Part shown: piece after piece, positions 44,564 through 54,135 of the stretch | Layout of the letters: each line of letters starts with the position of its first letter | How positions within the stretch are numbered: position 1 is the stretch's first letter | NCBI GenBank assembly: GCA_029204225.1 | Contig: CM055111.1 | Span: 29,796,790-29,860,789, forward strand | DNA: 64,000 nucleotides | Direction of reading: 5' to 3' | From: Diphasiastrum complanatum | Taxonomy: Eukaryota > Streptophyta > Lycopodiopsida > Lycopodiales > Lycopodiaceae | Translations under genes and position numbers: made by a program | The notes under the pieces: model-generated | Seen by the model: only the letters and a program-made list of their open reading frames with translations | Database searches by the model: none | Told to the model about the DNA's origin: nothing

Positions 44564-45246
44564 TGTTAAAAATTCACAATTCTAGCTTGACTAGTTTTGG
44601 TCATATGACTTGTAAATAGTTAAATGGTCATGATGTGGCTTGTCACACGTGCCAAATAGCATAGGATTCCATTCATAAGGATGTTCTCAAGTAGACCTAA
44701 GTGTTAGAACCTTTGGAATGAGTCCAAATTATGCTTAGATACAAGGGAGAAAAAATAGGAGCTATTTTTGGTAATTTTTGCATTGTTGAGGGATCTCCAA
44801 GATTCCAACCCTAACTTGGTAGGGATGAAAGATCCACCAAAATTAGCATTAGGGATAGGTTTAGGGCTACTCATACCTGCCCAAAACCGTGATGGATCTT
44901 GTATATATAGGTGATGATATCTCACCAAAATCAATCAAGCAATTTCATGTTTTTTTCTCTCATAATGGTGCAATTGCTCTCTATGTTCATAATTGTTTGA
45001 GTACTTGTGATTACTAATGATTATAGGATTGAATGTAGGTCTGGTGTACAGTACTCAGACTGTGGGAGGCCGTACTTTCACACGTGTGAAGCCTTCTTCA
45101 AAGATTTGGGCCATTTAGTGAGGTTCAAGCATAGGTTTTTGATGGATTTTGATGGTTCAACTTGTGCTAATCTTATGAAATCATGATCTATTGTTTTCCT
45201 CATCATTTCAAGTGTTTTAGGATCCTTATTTGCTGTAATTTTTACA
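44564..45246 (+). repeat. cop-E 5' LTR, 683 bp
   Basis: TGTTAAAAATTCAC to TTTTTACA. It has a TATA box GTATATATAG at 44901-44910 and CACACGTGTG near 45080. Confidence 0.9.
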
Positions 45247-45259
45247 TGGTATCAGAGCC
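45247..45259 (+). promoter_or_regulatory. Primer-binding site (initiator tRNA-Met)
   Basis: TGGTATCAGAGCC at the LTR end. Confidence 0.9.
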
Positions 45260-45588
45260 TAAAGGCTGAAATGAGCTAAATCCTTGGTTTGCATTCAATT
45301 TTATCACAAACTTTGATCTAAATCTTGTGTAGATTGGATCTTAGCATCTAGTATTGATTCTAGAACTCAAAGTGAGTCAAATACATTGGAGATTGGTGTT
45401 GTGTGACTTCATTTGCAGGTGTTTAGGTGTCTAAAACCAGAGGCAAAGTTGAATTCAATTCACATTACCAAGATAGCAAGTTTTGCTTGCTCCAAGCATT
45501 GATTTCTAAGCGAGTTTTGGAGGTGATTTCATAGAGAAGGCTTTCTAGCAAAAAGGAGGAGGAGGAGAGTTCACATGAGGACTCTCTC
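45260..45588 (+). other. cop-E leader, gag missing
   Basis: Only about 330 bp separate the primer-binding site from the protease. The frame opens at 45535 with an SSKKEEEESSHEDSL linker that normally lies between the nucleocapsid and protease, so gag has been removed down to this linker. Confidence 0.7.
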
Positions 45589-48500
45589 ATGATGTCCATA
45601 TTTTCTTCAACAAGCTTCAAAGGAGAAGATCCTTGGTGGATTGACTCGGGTGCTAGTTCACACATGACTAGTAAAAGGGAGTTTTTCTCTTCTCTCTTAT
45701 CTTATGATGGACCTATAAAGTCTATCTATACAGCAAATGATGAAGCTTGTAAGATTGAAGGAGTTGGTAGCATTCCCCTTTGCTTAGGATCTTCCAAAAA
45801 GATCAACATAGAAGGTGTTTTGTACATTCCTACAATAACAAAGAATCTACTAAGTGTTGGCCAAATGGTAGACAATGGTTTCAATGTTGACTTTGCTTCA
45901 AATGAATGTTTCATCAAGAAGAAGGGTAAGATAGTGGCTAAGGGCACTAGACTTGGCAAACTTTATAAGCTGGATGCATTTGTGGATACTAATGTTGTCA
46001 TGTTGGCCGAGAAGAGCAAGATATCTACCTTTACTTTATGGCACAAAAGACTTGGACATGTCAACTCGGGTTCCATGGAGGCTATGATCAAGGAGGAGTA
46101 TGCTTTAGGCCTACCAAGGTCTATTGGGAAGGAAGACAAGGTTTGTGAAGCTTGTGCCTTATCCAAGGCACATAAGAAGGTGTTTCCTAACTCCATCACA
46201 AAGTCATCTCATCCTCTTGAACTCATACACTCGGATGTGCACATTGCTAGCACCAAATCTAATGGAGGTTCATCCATGTTTTTAACCTTCATTGATGACT
46301 ACTCAAGATATTGTTGGGTGTTCTTACTTTCCTTCAAGTCTCAAGTATTTGATACTTTTGTAAAGTTCAAGTTGTTTGTGGAAAAGCATCATAATCATAG
46401 CATCAAGATTCTTAGAAGTGACAATGGTGGAGAATTCATCTCCAATGAGTTCAAGGCCTTTTGTGAGGAGTAAGGGATCAAGAAAGAGACTTCTTGTCCT
46501 TACACTCCTCAACAAAATGGAGTTGCTGAAAGAAGGAATAGAACATTATGTGAATGTTCTAAGGCTTTAAGATTAGATGCTTGTTTGCCCAAATCCTTTT
46601 GGGGTGAGTCTCTTGTATGTGCAAACTACTTGATGAATAGGGTGTCTTGCAAAGCAATTGAAGGCAAAACTCCTTATGAGATGTTGTATGGAAAGAAACC
46701 CAATCTTAATCACTTGAAAGTTTTTGGGTGTATGTGTTATGTGCATGTGCCATTAGAAACAAGAACCAAGGAGGATCCATCTTCCACAAGAGGGATCATG
46801 CTTGGATATGCAAGCTCAAGCAAGGGCTACAAAGTCTATCTTCCATCCTTGAACAAATTTGTTGTTTCAAGGGATGTCATCTTTGATGCACATCATATGC
46901 ATATGCTTGAAGAAGGCTCAAGTGCTCCAACAATCAAGAAGAAGATGGCCGAGGAGCAAGATCTTGGTTTTGAGGAGGAGCTCATGGAGGAGCAAGCACC
47001 AAACCCACCTATCACACCAAGGAGATCTTCAAGGGCAAAAGTGGAGCCATCAAGGCTCACATATCAAGGCAAAGGACAGCAAGTTGAGGGTATCTCATCC
47101 ACTTCTTATGCTTTATCTAGTTTTGAAGAACCGTCTAATGTTGAAGATGCATTGAACTCCAAAGAATGGTATAAAGCTATGTTGGATGAGTATGATGCCT
47201 TGATTGAGAATGAAACTTGGTTGCTTGTTGAGAGACCTCAAAGGAATGTAATAGGATGCAAGTGGGTCTTCAAGCTTAAGTTGAATGCAAATGGGAGTGT
47301 TAACAAACATAAAGCAAGATTAGTTGCAAAAGGTTATGCTCAAGAGAGAGGGATAGACTATGAGGAAACTTTTGCACCCGTGGCCAAGATGGTCACAATA
47401 AGACTAATCATTGCACTTGCATCACATTTTGGATGGATTCTATGTCAAATGGATGTCTCTAATGCTTTCTTGAATGGTTTTTTGGAAGAGGATATCTATA
47501 TGGAGCAGCCACAAGGGTTCATCAAGCATGGAATGGAGAACAAAGTATGCCATCTCCAAAGAAGCATCTATGGCTTGAAGCATGCCTCGAGATCTTGGAA
47601 TTCAAGACTACATTGCTATCTTATTTCACTTTCTTTTGTTCAAAGTGAATATGATCCTACTCTTTACATTAAGTTTGATGATGTTGGTATTGTACTTTTA
47701 CTCATTTATGTAGATGACATCATCATTAGTGGAAATAGTGCTGATGGTATTGAAAAAATCAAGATAGATCTATCCTTAGAGTTCAAGATGGTAGATCTAG
47801 GGTGTCTTCACTTCATCTTAGGCATAGAAGTACTTAGAGGGTCTGATTTTATCTTTATAAGTCAAGTAAACTATGCTCAAAGTCTTTTGAAGAAGTTTAA
47901 GATGGAAGTATGCAAAAGTGTTGACACACCAATGGAGCAAGATGTAAAAGTGCCAAATGAAGATGATGAAAGATCCTTCATGGACATCACTTTGTTTAGG
48001 CAACTTATAGGTTCCTTAATGTGGATCACTATAACTAGACCAGATCTTAGCTTTAGTGTATGTAGGTTGAGCCAATCCATGCAAAAGCCATTGAATATCC
48101 ATTGGAAAAAGGCTAAGAGGATTCTAAGATACATCTCGGGTACATTGGATTTTGGGATTCTATATAGAGGAGATGTGATTAACCTTCATGCATTTAGTGA
48201 TTCAGATTTTGCAGGGGACAAGAGGGATAGGAAATCAACAAGTGCCTATTCAACTTTCATAGGAGAAGGTGTGGTTTCATGGCTTTCAAAAAAGCAAGAA
48301 ACTATATCTCTATCTTCAACCGAGGCCGAGTACAAAGCTTTGACAACCACTACAAAGGAGGTACTTTGGATCAAGAGATTATTGGTGGAACTAAAGATCA
48401 TGGATTCAGAGGAGGCACCAATCATCTACAATGACAATATATCAGCCCAACACCTTGCATCTAACCCAATCTTCCATGCAAGATCTAAGCACATTGAGAT

Positions 48501-48672
48501 ATGCCATCACTTTGTGAGAGAAATGGTGCAAGCCAAGGAGATTGCTTTGGAGCATGTTCCAAGCAATGAATGTGTAGCTGATCTACTTACTAAACCACTT
48601 CAAAAGACACCTTTTATGAAGTTCAGATCATCACTTGGAGTGATTAGTAAAGCAATGATTGAACCAAGCTAG
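45589..48672 (+). CDS. cop-E pol: protease-integrase-RT-RNase H, one stop
   Basis: The first ATG is within the linker. Protease: WWIDSGASSHMTS, IEGVGSIPLCLGSS, NLLSVGQMVDNG. Integrase: [52 protein letters not shown], a TAA at 46471-46473, then NGVAERRNRTLCECSK. RT: EWYKAMLDEYDALIENETW, CKWVFKLKLN, ARLVAKGYAQERG, QMDVSNAFLNGFLEEDIY, LLIYVDDIIISG. RNase H: SDSDFAGDKRDRKSTSAY, SSTEAEYKAL, YNDNISAQHLA, ECVADLLTKPL, stop TAG at 48670. All catalytic residues are present; the single TAA is the only break, in frame on both sides. It is the best candidate for a source of enzyme in the window. Confidence 0.9.
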
Positions 48673-48675
48673 ATA

Positions 48676-48686
48676 GTGAGGAGGAG
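48676..48686 (+). promoter_or_regulatory. cop-E polypurine tract
   Basis: AGTGAGGAGGAG-type run directly before TGTTAAAAATTC. Confidence 0.8.
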
Positions 48687-49368
48687 TGTTAAAAATTCAC
48701 AATTCTAGCTTGACTAGTTTTGGTCATATGACTTGTAAATAGTTAGATGGTCATGATGTGGCTTGTCACACGTGCCAAATAGCATAGGATTCCATTCATA
48801 AGGATGTTCTCAAGTAGACCTAAGTGTTAGAACCTTTGGAATGAGTCCAAATTATGCTTAGATACAAGGGAGAAAAAATAGGAGCTATTTTTGGTAATTT
48901 TTGCATTGTTGAGGGATCTCCAAGATTCCAACCCTAACTTGGTAGGGATGAAAGATCCACCAAAATTAGCATTAGGGATAGGTTTAGGGCTACTCATACC
49001 TGCCCAAAACCGTGATGGATCTTGTATATATAGGTGATGATATCTCACCAAAATCAATCAAGCAATTTCATGTTTTTTCTCTCATAATGGTGCAATTGCT
49101 CTCTATGTTCATAATTGTTTGAGTACTTGTGATTACTAATGATTATAGGATTGAATGTAGGTCTGGTGTACAGTACTCAGACTGTGGGAGGCCGTACTTT
49201 CACACGTGTGAAGCCTTCTTCAAGGATTTGGGCCATTTAGTGAGGTTCAAGCATAGGTTTTTGATGGATTTTGATGGTTCAACTTGTGCTAATCTTATGA
49301 AATCATGATCTATTGTTTTCCTCATCATTTCAAGTGTTTTAGGATCCTTATTTGCTGTAATTTTTACA
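48687..49368 (+). repeat. cop-E 3' LTR, 682 bp
   Basis: Differs from the 5' LTR at three places I can see: A to G in TTARATGG, one T fewer in the run before CTCTCAT, and A to G in CAARGATTTGG. Confidence 0.9.
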
Positions 49369-49560
49369 TACCATGCATTAAATGCAGGTTCAGAGGTGAC
49401 CACACATGTGGATAGTACGGATTTGGACCCCTACCAAGTTTGGGATCAAATATCCTCACCAAAATCAAGATTCTAGCTTGCCCTCTCAATACTAGTTTTT
49501 AGCACCAAAACTTGCTAAAAATGGATTTGCATTAGATCAATGGCTTATGCTCTTGTACTT
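49369..49560 (-). other. cop-B leader, 5' part
   Basis: Reverse-strand leader between the cop-B primer-binding site and the cop-E insertion; no coding sequence. Confidence 0.7.
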
Positions 49561-49573
49561 GGCTCTGATACCA
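49561..49573 (-). promoter_or_regulatory. cop-B primer-binding site (initiator tRNA-Met)
   Basis: Reads TGGTATCAGAGCC on the reverse strand, directly at the LTR end. Confidence 0.9.
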
Positions 49574-50275
49574 TGTGAAAGTACTGTACTTTAGGACCAT
49601 AAATGGATCTACAAAAGATCCACAAGAGTGATTGGATGCTTGCTTAACAATCTATCAAAAAACTAGACACAAAAAAGTTGATCTAGATTGGCAATTTGAC
49701 AAACAACAAGCATTAACAATCAAAAGCATTGATCAACATTGAAATCCAAGCCCACACGTGTGTACTACATGCTGTAGTACGGCCTTAAACCTAAGAAACA
49801 AGTAGAAATTGATTTGATTTCATTTGGATCACAAAAACTCAATGTACATAGTGAACTAGCTTGAGATTGCCAATGAGCTCTAAAAATATTCTATCTTCTC
49901 ACTATGGAGAGAGGGAATACATAGCAAATTTGACTTCCTTCTTGAAGTTAGGTGGATTTCCAGCATGTAATAAGGAAGTTAACTCACTATCCTTGACCTA
50001 AAATGAAACCCTAGTCTATTTCCTAGAGTCATGCTTGGTAGATAGCTAGTTGGTCAAATTTTCACCTTAAATCTAGGACTTAGGTCCTATAAACTAGGAA
50101 TCACTACCAAAATGACATGTCTAACTCTATGGACTTGATATAACCTACATTAGGAGTGGATTGCCATGTGTAATCTTGGCCTCACATGTGTGGAATCCAC
50201 TTATGTACAAAATTTACATTATACTACATGGTTTTTTATCAAGCTAGATTTGCCAATTTTTGGCTATTCTTCACA
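49574..50275 (-). repeat. cop-B 5' LTR, 702 bp, reverse orientation
   Basis: Same length and family as the LTR at 25618-26319. Its outer flank (50276-50280) reads CGTAT on the reverse strand, the same five bases that follow the other LTR. It interrupts the reverse-transcriptase gene to its right. Confidence 0.85.
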
Positions 50276-50863
50276 ATACGTAGCAAAAATAACCTGGGAG
50301 ATAATTACTTTGTATGAGTTGTAGACTGGCCTATTGGAAGCCAAATATATGTATTGTAAGTATTGAAAAGGTAAGTCTCTTCTTTTATCAAACTTTGAGA
50401 GCTGATAAACACCGGTGTTAGGACTAAAAGTAATCAAAATGTTCAAAAACCTAGTGGTGTTTGCTTCACAAGACTTTTTCTCAACATCAAGAAATTCTAG
50501 AGGATAAATCCAGAAAGGGATTTCTAGTTTTCTAATCTGATTTTTATCCATAAACGCATCAATATTGGGATTATTAATAAAGCAAATGTCATCAATATAT
50601 CTAAACGAGTGACATAAATCATTCATATCTTTTTTGAGACCTAACTTGGCTAGTCTCTTAATAAATTGAGCTTCAAAGAACACAAGATACCAGTTACACC
50701 ATGTAAATGAGTATGAAAAACCCATCGATATACCAGGAATCTGTCTCCAGGTTTTGTTTCCTAATGTGACAATACAATTGTCTATTAGGAAGGCATTCCA
50801 CAAGCATAAGAGATTTTTATCAATATTGTACCACCCTTCCAACTTTTTATTTTCCCATGATCA
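50276..50863 (-). pseudogene. Reverse transcriptase catalytic domain (unassigned family)
   Basis: Open frame 50842-50276, running on into the LTR. It shows a WRQIPGISMGFSYS box (the RT motif B pattern GxxxG), the catalytic FRYIDDICFINN (YIDD at about 50588-50599), then EFLDVEKK, TTRFLNILITFS, and FDKRRDLPFQYLQYI. This is neither copia (YVDD, different surroundings) nor gypsy. The layout reminds me of Penelope-like and related RTs, but no GIY-YIG endonuclease is visible. It ends at FATY where cop-B was inserted; the missing C-terminus is at 26320-26465. A stop just upstream (near 50870) marks the edge of an inverted segment. Confidence 0.7.
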
Positions 50864-50869
50864 TTTAAA

Positions 50870-51430
50870 CTTGTATGAAATCTTGCCCTAGATAGGCTTA
50901 ACAGTCCTAACTTCAGCCCCTTTCCTAATGATCAAGAAAACTCTGTTACGGAAACTATCACATATGTCATGGAAAAGCTAACTGGGTTTTTACCCAACGT
51001 CTTCTTGGGGAACAACTCTTTGCCATATCTATTTGTATGTACAAAGCCCACAAGGAATCTTTTAGATGGATTACCAATGCGCATGACTGTTGCTTTACTA
51101 AACTCGCAAAATTCCTAACAGGAGCTCTTGGTATGTTGTCACCATTGCTCAAGGAGGGTGCAAGCCTTAAGGCAAAAGCATACAAGGGTATCCTAAATGT
51201 GGATACATGCTTATTTTGGCAGTGCGAGTCCTCGATTGATTTTTATCTCAATCTACCATCAAAGATTACCAATGTATGAGTTGTAGAAATCTCTAAGTGC
51301 TATGAAAACATACCTTTAGATGGCATTGATGGATTGAAAACTATCATGATTAAATCCATTACTTGTGCGTTCAAACATTCTAATAAGATGTTTCTGAGTT
51401 TCAACTGGGAACAAAAAATTACATATGAAA
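50870..51430 (+). pseudogene. Inverted segment of the same RT gene: fingers and palm
   Basis: On the plus strand, opposite to both neighbours, lie RT fingers and palm: YKAHKESFRWITNAHDC, FTKLAKFLTGAL, SSIDFYLNLPS and, after TGA at 51277-51279, VVEISKCYENIPLDGIDGL. These belong just before the YIDD part and just after the reverse-strand part ending near 51430. The catalytic Asp expected before IS-CY appears as Glu (51286-51288), a change that would probably inactivate it. Both edges lose coding sense on the plus strand, so about 560 bp appear to have been flipped in place. Confidence 0.65.
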
Positions 51431-52142
51431 CTGGGATTGTGTTGTGCCTTGTCAATGCCATTGATGTAGAGCAGATTTGGAGCCATAGTCTTTCATTTTT
51501 AGCAGTTTGTATATTTGCAGTTGTGTCCTTATTGCCATATAGCCAGGTTCTTTTTTTGATGAATTCCATGGCAATGTTTTTACAAAAAGTCGCATGCTCC
51601 CTTATAGTTCTTTCATTTAAATCTTCATGCATAGGCAAGAGCTTGATTAATTTGAACCATCCATCATAAAGTCTAGAAGTCACCTCATTCATATTATTCT
51701 TTCTCAAGGTAATATGATTGAGACCCATCTCTAAAGATTTACGTAAAATCGGGCTTTTAACAATATTGCTGACTGTAGAAATAACATGCCCAAATTTTTT
51801 TGCAACAAAGTTCTTGAATCTATTAAGAGATAAGCATTCACACGAATGTAAGTTTTCTATATCAAAATCACAGAAAACATCGTAGGAAAAATACCAATCA
51901 CTTTTGACACTTGGTAGGTAAGTCCAACCGAACGTAATATCATGAAAGCGTTCATCTACAACAGCCAATAGTCTGAATAAAACCTGAGCGTAAAAAGTCT
52001 TCACATGGATTGCTTCAAAAACTCTATTGTGGTAACATAGATGTAAAAAAGAGCTCCCTGAATCACTGCTAGTGGTCAGTTGTAGACGTCCTATCGCTGA
52101 GATACTGACTTCTCTCCTTTTTGTCCTTTTCCCATCTTGCAC
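51431..52142 (-). pseudogene. RT gene, region upstream of the fingers
   Basis: Reverse-strand open frame with SSFLHLCYHNRVFEAIHV, VDERFHDITFGWTYLPS, SNIVKSPILRKSLEMGLNHI, EVTSRLYDGWFKLIKLL and TIREHATFCKNIAMEF. It carries no known domain that I recognise, but it leads straight to the RT fingers once the inverted segment is turned back. A frame change near 52100 links it to the upstream part. The part of this frame left of 51430 overlaps the inverted segment and is not coding. Confidence 0.55.
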
Positions 52143-53460
52143 ACCAATTAATCCCGATAAAATTTAGCCTTTTGATAGGTAGGTCACTCTTTGTGCTACT
52201 TTGCCCTTCCTTTCTAGTAAACCGTCTTCTCTTTCCTGTCCCTGATGTAGATACCACGGAGTTTGGATTGGTGAGATTAAAATTGCCTATTCTTTTGCTT
52301 GTGTTTTAAAAGTATTTATCCTGGAGAGTGAAAAATCTTGGTCATTTAAGGAGGCACTCTATCTCTTGTATGTTTTCAACATCGCCGAGGTGTGATAAGA
52401 GTTTGGCAGAAGAATCTTTGGCAAGCTTAATAGAGACATCAGCCATGTACTGTCAAGTGAAAAGAAAGGTAAGGTGTGCCTTAACCACATCTCTAACAGG
52501 CTTATGTAGCCATAGAAAGAAAGCATTCATTTGGGTTTGAAGAGAAGCACCAGGGAAGAACTTGCCTAGGTTGTTCATCATATACCGAATGGCGTGGTCA
52601 AACCAGATAATGGATGAATTGTTTTTGTATTTATCACCATATCTACATTTAAAGAGTGGTCACTTCCAGTTCCATATTCTTGCTTGGTGAAGGTTCATCC
52701 TATTAAAGCCAGTCTCAAAGTGTCCTTTGATTCTGGCCCAGGTCTGCTCAGAAGGGCAACAAGAAGGCTCAAATTTGTTCATGTGAATAATAGTATCAAA
52801 GGCTACAAGAGCTTCAAGAGAAAGATTTTTGTGTAAAGTAGCGGACTTAAAAACTTCTATTTCATTTTTAGTAAGATGTGACATCAAGATCCAAAGGTCA
52901 ATAGGCACAGGGGCAAGAAAGTTGACAGTAGGAAGGCTCAAAAGCTTATAGGCGGTAAAGGTAGATTTGGACTCAATAGTTCTACTGGGTACAAAAGGGA
53001 TTTGACAGTTTTTGGATTGGCAGAAGTCATATGAAGATTAGTCACCAATATCATAGATATCTTGAGAAAACAATTCAAGCTGAGAAGCATTGTCCGCAAC
53101 AAGCTCATCTAAAAAGACCAAAGGGTGTGGTGAAAGCGGTGCATCAGAGGAAGTATGTGACAAACCAACAAAGGAATTACCATTCTCATTCTCAAGGCAC
53201 ACAGAGACTTTCTTAATATGTAGATTAAAAAAACTTTTATCTTCTTCAAATCTTTCGACAAATTCATTGAGCCGGCCATATAGATCTTCTACCAGACTCA
53301 AAGTATCCTTCTTTTTAACAAATTCCATATAGATCTTAACCTAGTCCAAAGTCCCCAACAGATTAGTCAAACATAAAACCTTATCCTCAAGTCTAGCAGA
53401 AGAGCAAGTAGCCCTATCAGTGTCAATGATAAAAGAATGCATCATTACGACCTTTTTCAT
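52069..53460 (-). pseudogene. RT gene, N-terminal region with in-frame stops
   Basis: A single reverse-strand frame keeps its coding look from about 53460 to 52069 across at least six stops. Visible pieces are SLVEDLYGRLNEFVERFEED, PLVFLDELVADNASQLELF, VNFLAPVPIDLWILMSHL, AFDTIIHMNKFEP, TWARIKGHFETGFNRM and a basic stretch GTGKRRRFTRKEG near 52230. I recognise no domain. It is in line with the RT gene and was probably its N-terminal half. The true start lies beyond 53460 or is lost. Confidence 0.5.
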
Positions 53461-53469
53461 ACAACAAAT

Positions 53470-54009
53470 AAGCATCTGAATAAAATGGTTAGGTGGAGGT
53501 AGGGGCTCTCCATAACCCAAAAGAGCAGCATCTTGAAACCATCATGTGGACTAAAACATGAAAACAGGCCTTTGTTAGCTTATGAACTGGATAAAAGGTA
53601 AGGGTTTAGTACTATCTCAACCAAGGAATAGTCGGAGTTACACTACAAGGATGCAGAGAGAGAGAGAGAGATACACAATTTCACATAGTTCCTCTTGACA
53701 AAGCAAGACCAAATCCTTTGAAGCCTTTATTCATAAACCAACAAGGTACAGTAAAGCTAAAAAGTAAAGTACATTACAGTAAAGCACCATATAGCATAAC
53801 CACTCTCAAAATGTCCAGCTGATATCTGCCACCATCCCACAACACAAAGCCGCACAAGTTAGTATAGTCGGAAAGATAGGTGTCATAGCAGAACGTTAAT
53901 TGTTATCCATGTCCAAAAGAAGTTATGCTACTTATCAGCATAAATAGCTAGTCTTCCCAAACACAACAATGATTTTTTAGCGATAGGCCAAGCCCTCCGT
54001 TACCGTATC
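53470..54009. other. No recognisable gene; short (AG)n tract
   Basis: Contains a short AGAGAG run near 53655 and AT-rich sequence. Nothing in it resembles a known domain. Confidence 0.4.
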
Positions 54010-54135
54010 AGAACGAGTGCCATCGAAGGAGGTTCTTTGGCTTAAAAGGCTTTTGTAAGAGCTACATGTGACCAAGGATGAAGACATTCCATGCATATAT
54101 TGTGATAATCAAGCATCTCAACAACTTGCAAACAA
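54010..54135 (+). pseudogene. copia RNase H fragment fused to a gag knuckle
   Basis: Reads SKEVLWLKRLL, a stop, ELHVTKDEDIPCIYCDNQASQQLANNP, which is the copia RNase H end, then directly NTKKKKVKCFFCGKKG, which is nucleocapsid. The junction lies between 54125 and 54145 and joins the 3' end of one pol to the gag of another element. Confidence 0.6.

Larger units (their letters stand above)
44564..49368 (+). mobile_element. cop-E: complete young copia element lacking gag
   Basis: 4805 bp with perfect 5-bp target duplications TACCA (44559-44563 and 49369-49373). LTRs of 683 and 682 bp differ at about three positions (0.4 per cent), so it is young. Primer-binding site and polypurine tract are present. 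The coding region starts at protease and covers integrase, RT and RNase H with one stop; gag is absent from the short leader. It is nested in the cop-B leader. Confidence 0.9.

Noticed and set aside
51334-51669. 111-codon plus-strand frame read as one gene
   Set aside because: Its first part to about 51430 is the RT segment. Beyond that it is antisense to the reverse-strand coding of the same gene.
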